The position numbers were made by a program, and so were the translations under genes. A DNA stretch of 64,000 nt from Acidobacteria bacterium AB60 (GTDB taxonomy: Bacteria; Acidobacteriota; Terriglobia; Terriglobales; Acidobacteriaceae): positions 1-64,000 of the forward strand of contig VANK01000014.1 in assembly GCA_008682415.1 (NCBI GenBank), written 5' to 3'. The notes below the pieces were generated by a model. It made no database searches. It was given only the letters and a program-made list of their open reading frames with translations, and was not told where the DNA came from. Below are positions 52,868 through 61,189 of this stretch, piece by piece. Every line of letters begins with the position of its first letter. The stretch's first letter is position 1.

Positions 52868-54381
52868 GAAACGCTGCGGAGAGGAAGCGAGTCGTTGTCA
52901 TCGGCGCCGGCTTAGGGGGCACGTCGGCAGCGATCATGCTGGCCCGGCAGGGCTTTGAGGTCACGCTCGTGGAAAAGAACGGCCACGTGGGAGGAAAGCT
53001 CAATCGCCTGCAGACACAAGGCTTCAGTTTTGACCTTGGCCCGTCCATCTTCACGCTCCCACAGATCTTCCGCCCTTTGTTCGACGGGAAAGGAAAGCGG
53101 ATGGAGGACTACATCTCCCTGCAAAGGCTCGACCCGCAATGGCGCAACTTCTTTGAAGATGGGATGGTTTTAAATCTCTGGGAAGATCGCGAACGCATGC
53201 GCGTCGAGCTGGGCCAGTTCGGCACTGGGGTCATCAGCGAGTACGAATCCTTTCTCGAATATTCGCGACAGCAATACGATATCGTCGAACGCGGATACTT
53301 ACGCCGTGGGTTCGACACCATCGGGCAGTTTCTGCGCTTCTATGGATGGCGCGATGCTCGAAACCTCGACTATCTACGATCCATGTCGGGCAGCATCTAT
53401 AAGAGGCTCAGCAACCCCTACCTGCGCGATATCTTTGAGTACTTTGTCAAGTATGTCGGTTCGAGTGCCCTTGACTCCCCTGCGTTCATGAACCTAATGT
53501 CGAATATCCAAATGGAGTTTGGGCTCTGGTACGTGGCCGGTGGCCTTTATCAGCTCGCAACCGCTCTTCGCCAACGTCTTCATGAATGCGGTGTCACGCT
53601 CCTTCTTGAACACGAGGTGTTGCGGATTGACAGTCGCGGACGGTCTGTCTCTGGCGTGCAGGTTCGCAGCTCCAACGGCCTTTCCTCGATTCTCGATGCC
53701 GATTTCGTCGTCTCCAACATGGAGGTGATTCCGGCGATGCAGAAGTTGCTGAGCGCCTCTCGCTCCGCGATGAAGAAGCTGGGCCGTTTTCAGCCGTCCT
53801 GCTCCGGAATTATCATTCACCTTGGCCTTGATCGGGTCTACCCGCAACTTGCCCATCACAACTTCTTCTACTCTAGAGATCTGCACACCCATTTTCGGCG
53901 CGTCTTCCGAGAGGGAAAGCTCCCCGACGACCCGACCCTCTATGTGGTCGCTCCAACGCGCACGGACCCCTCGCAGGCACCGGCAGGTTGCGACAATATC
54001 AAGATCCTGCCGCATATCCCTGCTCTCGACGAAAGCCGGCCCACGACCCGCGAGGATTACGAGGCACTGAGGAATGTATGTCTTGAGAAGCTCGAGCGAA
54101 TGGGCCTGACGGATCTGCGACGTCATATCGTTGTGGAGGACTTCTGGACGCCCTTCGACATCGAGGCTCGGTATGGCTCGAACCGAGGCTCCATCTATGG
54201 GGTTGTTTGCGACCGCCGCCGCAACTTCGCCTTCAAGGCTTCCAAGCAGAGTTCCGAATTTGACAATTTGTTCTTTGTAGGCGGCAGCGTCAATCCGGGG
54301 GGAGGCATGCCCATGGTTACGCTGAGCGGTCAGCATGTTGCGCGGATGATTGCCGAGCAGAGCGAGAGAGGCACACGATGA
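52864..54381 (+). CDS. crtP: CrtP/CrtNb-type carotenoid oxygenase
   Basis: A 505-residue FAD protein in the CrtI-CrtN superfamily but in the oxygenase branch: VVVIGAGLGGTSAAIMLARQ, EKNGHVGGKLNRLQTQGFSF and DLGPSIFTLPQIFRPLFDG, ending FVGGSVNPGGGMPMVTLSGQ. These match 4,4'-diaponeurosporene oxidase, which turns a terminal methyl group into an aldehyde. The product would feed the aldehyde dehydrogenase encoded upstream. The ATG at 52864 shares bases with the upstream stop; the frame extends 19 codons further but has no reason to be used. Confidence 0.85.
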   Translation: MRNAAERKRVVVIGAGLGGTSAAIMLARQGFEVTLVEKNGHVGGKLNRLQTQGFSFDLGPSIFTLPQIFRPLFDGKGKRMEDYISLQRLDPQWRNFFEDGMVLNLWEDRERMRVELGQFGTGVISEYESFLEYSRQQYDIVERGYLRRGFDTIGQFLRFYGWRDARNLDYLRSMSGSIYKRLSNPYLRDIFEYFVKYVGSSALDSPAFMNLMSNIQMEFGLWYVAGGLYQLATALRQRLHECGVTLLLEHEVLRIDSRGRSVSGVQVRSSNGLSSILDADFVVSNMEVIPAMQKLLSASRSAMKKLGRFQPSCSGIIIHLGLDRVYPQLAHHNFFYSRDLHTHFRRVFREGKLPDDPTLYVVAPTRTDPSQAPAGCDNIKILPHIPALDESRPTTREDYEALRNVCLEKLERMGLTDLRRHIVVEDFWTPFDIEARYGSNRGSIYGVVCDRRRNFAFKASKQSSEFDNLFFVGGSVNPGGGMPMVTLSGQHVARMIAEQSERGTR

Positions 54382-55451
54382 TTCTGCCGGCTTTGTTATG
54401 CGCTGTCGGACTGCCTGCAGGTTTCCTGTTGATCCGCAGGATTCCTAACTGCCCGCCAGCCGTAACTGGACCCGCACTAGACCTCTCGATCATTATCCCG
54501 GCCCGAAATGAAGAGAAGAACCTGCCGCGGCTTCTTGGATCCATCGCGACGTCGGCAGCCCGTCCCACGGAGATTCTGGTGATCGACGACGGTTCTACCG
54601 ATAGCACAGCCCTGCTTGCGGCGAGCATGGGCGCCCGCGTGTTGACCGTTGCCGCCAAGCCAAAAGGTTGGACTGGCAAATCATGGGCCTGTTACTACGG
54701 AGCGCAGCACGCGACCGGAGATGCCCTCCTGTTCCTTGATGCCGATACCTACTTTCGCCCCGGCGGTTTGGAACGCATGGTGTCGCGCTGGCTGGACCAG
54801 AACGATCGAAGACTGGTTCTATCCGTCCTTCCCTACCACTGCATGAGCGAAACGTACGAGCAGCTTTCCGTCTTCTTCAACATCCTTATGGCCGCTGGGG
54901 CAGGCGGCTTTGGAGTACTCTCCTCGCCTCGTCTCTTCGGCCAGTCACTCCTCATCTCAAGAGATCTCTATTTCGGCGCCGGAGGGCACGCGGCGGTGCG
55001 TGGCGTAGTTCTCGAAAACCTGCGCTGGGCGGGGGTTCTGCGTGACTGCGGTGCTCAGGTCGTCTGTGTCGGCGGCGAAGGCACACTTCATATGCGAATG
55101 TTTCCCGAGGGAGTTCGGCAGATGTCTGAGAGCTGGTCGAAAGCTTTCCTTCAGGGCGCCGCGGACTCCGGAGGCACGGTGCTCGGCGTTGCCGTGATTT
55201 GGATCTCCACACTCTGGTCCTCCGCCATGCTGCTGATCGCGCCACACGATTATGGCCGCCTCAACCTCCTTCTGGTGTACTGCCTCTTGTTTCTACAGAT
55301 CTCTATGATGGCTCGTCGGTTGGGCAATTACCGCCTCCTCACATGCGCCTTGTTTCCCGTGCCACTCAGCTACTACTGCATGGTGTTCGGACGCGCCGCA
55401 TTTCGTCGCGCCCTGGGTCGCAAAAGCCTTTGGAGGGGCCGCGAAGTATGA
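54378..55451 (+). CDS. crtQ: Membrane-associated glycosyltransferase family 2 (CrtQ type)
   Basis: 357 residues. The GT-A core is LDLSIIIPARNEEKNLPRLL, EILVIDDGSTDSTALLAA and ALLFLDADTYF (DxD); KGWTGKSWACYYGA is the feature seen in carotenoid-acid glycosyltransferases. Hydrophobic segments at the N terminus and in the last 90 residues (WISTLWSSAMLLIAPH, LLLVYCLLFLQISMMARRL) anchor it in the membrane. It should attach a sugar to the carotenoid carboxyl group, as CrtQ does in staphyloxanthin synthesis. ATGA overlap with both neighbours. Confidence 0.85.
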   Translation: MILPALLCAVGLPAGFLLIRRIPNCPPAVTGPALDLSIIIPARNEEKNLPRLLGSIATSAARPTEILVIDDGSTDSTALLAASMGARVLTVAAKPKGWTGKSWACYYGAQHATGDALLFLDADTYFRPGGLERMVSRWLDQNDRRLVLSVLPYHCMSETYEQLSVFFNILMAAGAGGFGVLSSPRLFGQSLLISRDLYFGAGGHAAVRGVVLENLRWAGVLRDCGAQVVCVGGEGTLHMRMFPEGVRQMSESWSKAFLQGAADSGGTVLGVAVIWISTLWSSAMLLIAPHDYGRLNLLLVYCLLFLQISMMARRLGNYRLLTCALFPVPLSYYCMVFGRAAFRRALGRKSLWRGREV

Positions 55452-55924
55452 CCGCGCTGGTGTGGACGGCAAACCTATTGGGCTGGCCAGCGATTCAGCT
55501 TGGGATTAGTTTCGCCGCGTTACGGCTTCCGACCCGTATCTTTGCAGGCGATAGCTGGCTCACCACGCTGCGCGGATGGGAGCGCGATGGAACCTTTTAT
55601 CGCAACCGCCTCGCCATTCGCAGCTGGAAGTCCCGATTACCCGACGGTGCATCCTGGCTTGGAGGTTTCGGCAAGAAGAAGTTGCGCCAGAGAGACCGCT
55701 CCTATCTTGAGCGATTTTTGGTGGAGACGCGCCGCGCGGAGTGGGCGCATTGGTGCATGATCAGTTGCCTGCCCCTATTCTTCCTCTGGAATCCTCCGTG
55801 GGCCCGCCTGGTCATGACGTTATATGCACTCGCGTCTAACCTGCCTTGCATTCTTACCCAGCGATATAACCGCATTGTTCTTGAGCGCGCAGTTCGTCCC
55901 CCGCGCATAGCGGCGTCCGCATGA
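55448..55924 (+). CDS. crtO: Carotenoid glycoside acyltransferase (CrtO type)
   Basis: 158 residues, close to the length of staphylococcal CrtO. The signature RGWERDGTFYRNRLAIRSWK then SRLPDGASWLGGFGKKKL matches the glycosyl-4,4'-diaponeurosporenoate acyltransferase family (E-x-x-G, I-x-x-W-K-x-x-L-P-D). It has hydrophobic helices at the N terminus and at about 103-135, so it is membrane-embedded. It should place a fatty acyl group on the sugar. The start overlaps crtQ as ATGA. Confidence 0.85.
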   Translation: MTALVWTANLLGWPAIQLGISFAALRLPTRIFAGDSWLTTLRGWERDGTFYRNRLAIRSWKSRLPDGASWLGGFGKKKLRQRDRSYLERFLVETRRAEWAHWCMISCLPLFFLWNPPWARLVMTLYALASNLPCILTQRYNRIVLERAVRPPRIAASA

Positions 55925-56232
55925 GCGACATAGGGCGGCAACACGATGGCACGCACGGACGGCGGCGTTTCATTGTGCACTTGTTGTGCTTGTCCGACAC
56001 GCACGCTTACGTCCTGCGCATCCGGCCGTATAACCTGCGCGGCACCGCCCGTCTCAGCGAGGGCGCGAGGACGTTTGCCGATGACTGCGATCTCATCGCC
56101 ACGATCAACCCCCTCTTGCCCTCCGGCTCTGACGTCCGCGACATCTTCGATCATATCGAGAGCTCAAACGGGTTCTACTACCTGCTCAACCTCACCGCCG
56201 AAGAAGCGGCCCGATTGGGTTGGGTGGAATAG
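55921..56232 (+). CDS. Small protein of unknown function at the end of the carotenoid operon
   Basis: 103 residues, no signal peptide and no membrane segment. It begins MSDIGRQHDGTHGRRRFIVH; two other readable parts are LIATINPLLPSGSDVRDIFD and YLLNLTAEEAARLGWVE. I recognise no family. It shares its ATGA with the crtO stop, exactly as the five genes before it share theirs, which argues that it is a real and coupled gene. Possible roles are an assembly or regulatory partner of the membrane enzymes; none can be read from the sequence. Confidence 0.65.
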   Translation: MSDIGRQHDGTHGRRRFIVHLLCLSDTHAYVLRIRPYNLRGTARLSEGARTFADDCDLIATINPLLPSGSDVRDIFDHIESSNGFYYLLNLTAEEAARLGWVE

Positions 56233-56286
56233 GCCACGAGAGCTCGACCCTTGACGCAGGCCTTGCTCACACCGCGCGGCCGCCTG

Positions 56287-59200
56287 CTAATACAGGAACT
56301 TCAGGGCAAACTGCACCTGGCGCGGAGCCTCAGCCGCGAGGATATGATTGAACGTGGGCGAACTGATGTCGCTGTCAGGCAAGCGGAAGTTTGCGCGGTT
56401 GAGTATGTTGAACAGCTCCGTGCGGAATTGGAACTGCTTCGATTCAGTCACTCTGAAATTCTTGAGCGCCGCGAAGTCCCACTCCGCAAAGGCAGGTCCG
56501 GTATTCACATTGCGGCCCTCCGTGCCAAACTGCCCTGCGTTGGCCGTCGGATCCAGCCTCTGAAAGGCATCGGCGTTGAGCCATGAGCTCACCTTGCGGA
56601 GACCGATGTTTGGATTCCCAACAAGATCCGGTCGCTGCGCAGAGAATCCCGTGATCTCGGGCGCGCTGCCTTGCGCCGCCACATCGTTCGAGTCAAACAC
56701 GGTAAAAGGTGTGCCACTCATCAACGTAGCAATCCCGTCAAGTTGCCATCCACCAAAAGCAACGTGATACCAATTCGTCCCCTGGTTCCAGAAAGGGAGA
56801 GCCCATTCATAGCTTGCGACGAAGCGGTTGCGCGCATCGAAGAGCGACAATCCTCGTTCAGCGCTCAGATCAAATGGATTCTGGGCCAGATCGTTTTCCC
56901 CGGCGACCGGCTTGGCCGCTGATCCGGTGATATTGAATGAAGAAACATCATCAATGGTCTTCGACCACGTGTATGACACCAGGAAACCCAGACCGTGACT
57001 GAAGCGCTTGCGCAACGACGCTTCCATGGCGTTGTACGACGAGTTTGCGATCCCTGCTATCTCGCCAGTTGATGAAAACTGACAGGTGCTGGGGGCGTCG
57101 GCAAGCGTGCAATTCGAATAAAGGCGCCGTTGATCGGCATTGCTGGAATTGGAAATCGGCTGGCCATCCACCCGGCCGGGCACAAACACCGCCGGATTGG
57201 CTTCGATGAATCGAGGCAGGTGCGTACCTTTCGTGCCCACATATCCAATCTCAAAAAGCCAGTCGGATCCAAAGGTACGTTGCAAGTTCAAGTCCCAGTC
57301 CTGGGTGTAGGGAAGCGTCAGAGTCGGCGACAGCGTTAGATTGGTAAGAGGGGTGGAGAAGGTGCCCGCCGGCGGAGGATTCGAGTTGAACGGATTTGCG
57401 AAAACCGGCAGGCTCACCTGCGGTGTGCCCAGGTAAGGAGGCGCGCTGATCGGCGTCTGCAAAGGCCCACCCTGGCCAGTGTAATACGGCTCATAAAAGA
57501 GCCCATACGCAGAGGTCAACAACATCTTACCGTCCCCTGCGGGATCCCATGCAATGCCCAAACGGGGCGCGAATGCCTTCCGGTCCGTAGGTATCAGACC
57601 AGAGGGTACCCCGGGATCGCCAGGATACAGCAACCCCGCTGGCGCATTCGGCAAAACCCGGGACTTCTTCCCCGGTTCGAACAAAGACTGCCGATTGTGA
57701 ATCTCTGTGTACGGTTCAGGCAGTTCATAGCGTAACCCGACATTGATGGTCACCCGCGAGGTGATCTTGTACGTATCCTGCACGTATCCATTGGCATTGT
57801 TCCCGCGGATACCCCGGGAAAAGTCGCCGATCCCCTGCAGGAATACCACCGGCTGCCCCGTTAGGAAGCTGGCGAAGGCGTCCGTTACCGGGAAAGGAAC
57901 GAAGACGAAGAAGCCGTTGGTAGCGATTCCCTGCAACACATCGATCTGCTGATGCTGGTAGCCGCCGCCGAACTTGAGTTCATGCTTGCCGCGAACCCAT
58001 GTCAGCGATCCCGAATAGTCGAATACATTCTCATAACTGTTACGCGGCCCCGTTATTGGATCGCCGACGGTGGAATAGCCATTCACCTGGATGAAGGGCG
58101 GCCCTGCCGCGACATCGAGACTCGGTTTGTATTGGAACCCAAGGGTCGAGGGCAGCTGATGATCCTCGTGTTCGCCGAATAACAGCTTGTTCCGCAAATA
58201 CGAGAAACGCGCCACAGCGATGACGCTCGACGAAAAAGTATGTGTTTCATCCGCTACAAGATTCTGGGCGCGCTGATCTTCTCCCACCGGAAAGCCGGGC
58301 ACGCTGGCACCGCCCGGCGAAAGCGGATCGACCTGAGAGAGTTGGTTGAACATATAACGTAAGTTCAGCGTATCGTGCGCATCGAGATAGTGATCGACCT
58401 TGATTCCGAACTGATCGGAGTCATTCCTCAACGTTTGAGTCGTCGAAAACAGATTGGTTCCAGCATTCGGAAGCGGAAAGAACCCCAGAAGGTTCTTTGA
58501 AACTGAGTTGAACTGATTCGACGGCACTTGGTTGTCGGGGTAGGGTGCCTTCGCAAAAACATTGAACAACTGGTGCGCTGGGTTATTGCAGAACCCGGCC
58601 GTGAATCCTTCGGGGCAGAGTTCAGAAAAATCTCCCGTGCGCTGCTTGAGCGACGGAACAGTTGTCAGCGCTGTCTCGCCCTGGCGATTACGAAAGCCTT
58701 CATAGAATCCAAAGAAGAACGCTTTGTCCTTCTTGATCGGCGCACCCGCAGCCGCTCCAAATTGGTTCTGCTTCAGCGGCTCCTTCGACTGAGCGAAATA
58801 GTTGTTCGCATCAACAGCATCGTTGCGCAAGAATTCCCAAAGCGTACCATGAAGGTGGTTGGTACCCGACCGCGTGATGATGTTCGTAGTCGATCCCAGT
58901 GCATTGCCAAACTCAGCGTTCGCATTGTGTGTGATGATACGGAATTCGCTGATCGCATCGACCGGCGGTTTCAACACAAACCCGCCATCCACCCCATTGA
59001 AGTTATTGGCCCCGTCAATGAGAAAATTGTTCGACTCTGGCCGTTGCCCATTGACCGCATAAGCCTGGCCATTGCGCAGGGAACCTCCCGCCTCTGCGAT
59101 GCCCGGGGTCAGGGGAACTACCCCTGGCTGGAGCAAACCAAGCTGCGAGAAATTGCGACCGTTCAGAGGCAGGTCTTCCAGTTCTTGCTGCTCCACCACC

Positions 59201-59598
59201 TTGCCCATGCTCGTGACAGTTGGCTCAATCAGCTCGGCATCGGCGCGTACCAGCACCTGCTCCTTCTCCGATCCAACCAGAAGATGCGGCGACACTGAGG
59301 CCGTCTCGTTCACGTTCAGAGTGATGCCGTCTTGCACGTACTCTTCGAATCCTTTGGCCGCCACCCGCAGGCGATAGTGCCCTACCGGCAGTTCCAGCAG
59401 TACGTAATTGCCATTGCGGTCCGTTGCGGTACTCCGGGATAGCCCGGTTTCTGTTTGTCGTACCGTAAGCTCTGCGTCCCGGATTACGGCGCCGCTGGGA
59501 TCCGACACGGTCCCCCGAATGGTTCCCGTGATCTGTTGAGCAGACAAACTCACGCATGCGAACATCACCAATGCCGGCACATCGCGAACAATCTTCAT
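56287..59598 (-). CDS. TonB-dependent receptor with carboxypeptidase-like domain
   Basis: A 1103-residue outer-membrane receptor. The signal peptide is MKIVRDVPALVMFACVSLSA; the carboxypeptidase-like domain is TIRGTVSDPSGAVIRDAELT. Plug and barrel follow (LPLNGRNFSQLGLLQPGVVP, NAEFGNALGSTTNIITRSGT, ending VQFALKFLY). It is convergent with the carotenoid operon, so any functional link to it is weak. The ligand is not known. No terminator is apparent between the convergent stops (about 54 bases). Confidence 0.92.
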   Translation of the reverse strand: MKIVRDVPALVMFACVSLSAQQITGTIRGTVSDPSGAVIRDAELTVRQTETGLSRSTATDRNGNYVLLELPVGHYRLRVAAKGFEEYVQDGITLNVNETASVSPHLLVGSEKEQVLVRADAELIEPTVTSMGKVVEQQELEDLPLNGRNFSQLGLLQPGVVPLTPGIAEAGGSLRNGQAYAVNGQRPESNNFLIDGANNFNGVDGGFVLKPPVDAISEFRIITHNANAEFGNALGSTTNIITRSGTNHLHGTLWEFLRNDAVDANNYFAQSKEPLKQNQFGAAAGAPIKKDKAFFFGFYEGFRNRQGETALTTVPSLKQRTGDFSELCPEGFTAGFCNNPAHQLFNVFAKAPYPDNQVPSNQFNSVSKNLLGFFPLPNAGTNLFSTTQTLRNDSDQFGIKVDHYLDAHDTLNLRYMFNQLSQVDPLSPGGASVPGFPVGEDQRAQNLVADETHTFSSSVIAVARFSYLRNKLLFGEHEDHQLPSTLGFQYKPSLDVAAGPPFIQVNGYSTVGDPITGPRNSYENVFDYSGSLTWVRGKHELKFGGGYQHQQIDVLQGIATNGFFVFVPFPVTDAFASFLTGQPVVFLQGIGDFSRGIRGNNANGYVQDTYKITSRVTINVGLRYELPEPYTEIHNRQSLFEPGKKSRVLPNAPAGLLYPGDPGVPSGLIPTDRKAFAPRLGIAWDPAGDGKMLLTSAYGLFYEPYYTGQGGPLQTPISAPPYLGTPQVSLPVFANPFNSNPPPAGTFSTPLTNLTLSPTLTLPYTQDWDLNLQRTFGSDWLFEIGYVGTKGTHLPRFIEANPAVFVPGRVDGQPISNSSNADQRRLYSNCTLADAPSTCQFSSTGEIAGIANSSYNAMEASLRKRFSHGLGFLVSYTWSKTIDDVSSFNITGSAAKPVAGENDLAQNPFDLSAERGLSLFDARNRFVASYEWALPFWNQGTNWYHVAFGGWQLDGIATLMSGTPFTVFDSNDVAAQGSAPEITGFSAQRPDLVGNPNIGLRKVSSWLNADAFQRLDPTANAGQFGTEGRNVNTGPAFAEWDFAALKNFRVTESKQFQFRTELFNILNRANFRLPDSDISSPTFNHILAAEAPRQVQFALKFLY

Positions 59599-60144
59599 GT
59601 CGTCTTTGAATCTCCAAACAACCTGGCCTTACACGAAGGAAAACGCGCCTCGACCGGGGCACGTCAAGAATATCTGTGAACTGAAGACAGCGCCCCGGGG
59701 AAACATGGCAGGGACCCGCCCATTTTCAGGGAATGGCGATGTGGCGGGCTGCACCGTTGAACAGTACTAGCTCAATTGACACACTGTCCTGCACCGCTCG
59801 ATGGGGACCTTTGTCAACCCATGGGTGGAGGAAGGCTCGAATTCCGACTCTCCGCGTTCAAAGTGCGGATTCATACGCAGTTCACTAGGGTGAACACCAG
59901 CGTGCTCCTGGGAATGCTTCCAATCTTTATAAATGCACGGCCGGCCAGATCAACTCGATCGGTTACCTGCATGTCTTCCAATTCGGAGGAAAGCTCTTCT
60001 TCTGAGTTGGAATCATGGGGTTTACTCCTCGCCGGCGTGCTGCTGAACTCAACAGCACCCACCAGCAAGCCGACCTTTGGCTTTGGAAATGCGCGACAGG
60101 ACCGTCCCATAAACCGCAACGCCCAAGATCTTCACGAAGCGACT
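59599..60144. other. Intergenic region between the TBDR and the methyltransferase
   Basis: About 545 bases with no convincing gene. On the minus strand a TTGACA lies at 59812-59817 (forward TGTCAA), without a clear -10. TCAATTGA is a short palindrome near 59773. A minus-strand 82-codon frame (59871-60119) has protein-like parts such as SSELEDMQVTDRVDLAGRAF but no ribosome site or family. It may be a remnant. Confidence 0.3.
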
Positions 60145-60927
60145 CTAGCGTCTTGCGCTTAACACAACGCCTTGAAAAGCAATCCGGATCCCATTTGCGG
60201 TTCGTCGCGCATTCATGCCGAGACGATCTCCTTCCACGCTAGCCTCGATCAATCCGAGTAACCCTTGACGATCGCCGTTGGCCGGGAAGGAACGAGCGAC
60301 GAGTTCCTGGGCAACATAAGGAATTTGGAACTGCTCGACAGAGGGCTCCCCCAAGCCCGCGGCGATGAATAAATGACGCAAGAATCCGACCGTGCGAAAT
60401 TCCACGGTGGACGGGTCTCGGAACCTTTCCATTTCGTTGAACGCATCGGCCTTTTCCTTCTGATCGGGTGCGATTGCATCACAGAGAATAATGCGGGCTC
60501 CGCGTGAAGACACCCGAGCCATCTCGGAAAATGCGGCCTTCGGATCCTCGAAATGATGGAACGCAAATCGACAGGTAACGATCTGGAATGAGTCTGCCGG
60601 GTAGGGGAGTGCATAGACACTTCCCCTCCGAAAACGCGCATTGGCCAACGCCTTGCATTCCGCTAGCGCCTTTGCTTCCCTCAACATCGCTTCGGTTGCA
60701 TCCAACCCGTCGACGGATGCCACATGCGATGATAGTGCCGCCACAACAGTACCTGGACCGCAGGCAACATCCAACGCCCGATCCGACGGCTCTGGTCGCG
60801 CAGCCTTGACTAGTAACGAAAGGACAGCATCGTTGTGGAGTTCCGGAGACTCTGAAAAGCCTCGTGCCTGGCGTGTGAACTGATCCTTGACGAGTGCTGC
60901 GTGAAAATATGACTGGGGCTCCGTCAT
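60145..60927 (-). CDS. Class I SAM-dependent methyltransferase
   Basis: A 260-residue cytoplasmic enzyme. Motif I is ALDVACGPGTVVAALS, the acidic second strand is VDGLDATEAML, and the later parts are VTCRFAFHHFEDPKAAFSEM and ARIILCDAIAPD. This is the UbiE/Methyltransf_11 type that methylates small molecules; the substrate is unknown. The start MTEPQSYFHAALVKDQFTRQ is chosen because GGAG lies nine bases before it and the 18 codons upstream are not family-like. It follows the kinase gene at a distance of 262 bases in the same direction. Confidence 0.85.
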   Translation of the reverse strand: MTEPQSYFHAALVKDQFTRQARGFSESPELHNDAVLSLLVKAARPEPSDRALDVACGPGTVVAALSSHVASVDGLDATEAMLREAKALAECKALANARFRRGSVYALPYPADSFQIVTCRFAFHHFEDPKAAFSEMARVSSRGARIILCDAIAPDQKEKADAFNEMERFRDPSTVEFRTVGFLRHLFIAAGLGEPSVEQFQIPYVAQELVARSFPANGDRQGLLGLIEASVEGDRLGMNARRTANGIRIAFQGVVLSARR

Positions 60928-61189
60928 GATTATCGCTCCAGGAGTTTGAACTGGCATTGCTAGTATCCACGCGTAGGGCAACGCTCTCTTCGTTTCTTAT
61001 GCTCTGACGAAGTCCGGCCTTGTTCCGCTGCAAGGAATTCGAATTGATCTCTGTTGAACCGTACACGATAAGAGCCAATACACACAGGTCGAGCACCGGG
61101 CGGCTCCTCACAGGCAGAGGTGAGGCCAGGTCCCTTGCACACGGTGAGCGCACGGGAAGGTGCCTCGGTAAGATGTTAGTCTACCGTCC

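Noticed and set aside
59750-59775. GAACAGTAC near the last TBDR as another copy of the palindrome at 32384
   Set aside because: Only nine bases agree and the palindromic partner is missing, so coincidence is likely.
59871-60119. An 82-codon minus-strand ORF between the TBDR and the methyltransferase
   Set aside because: No ribosome-binding site, no recognised family and no coupling to neighbours; it may be a remnant, so it is only noted in the intergenic entry.
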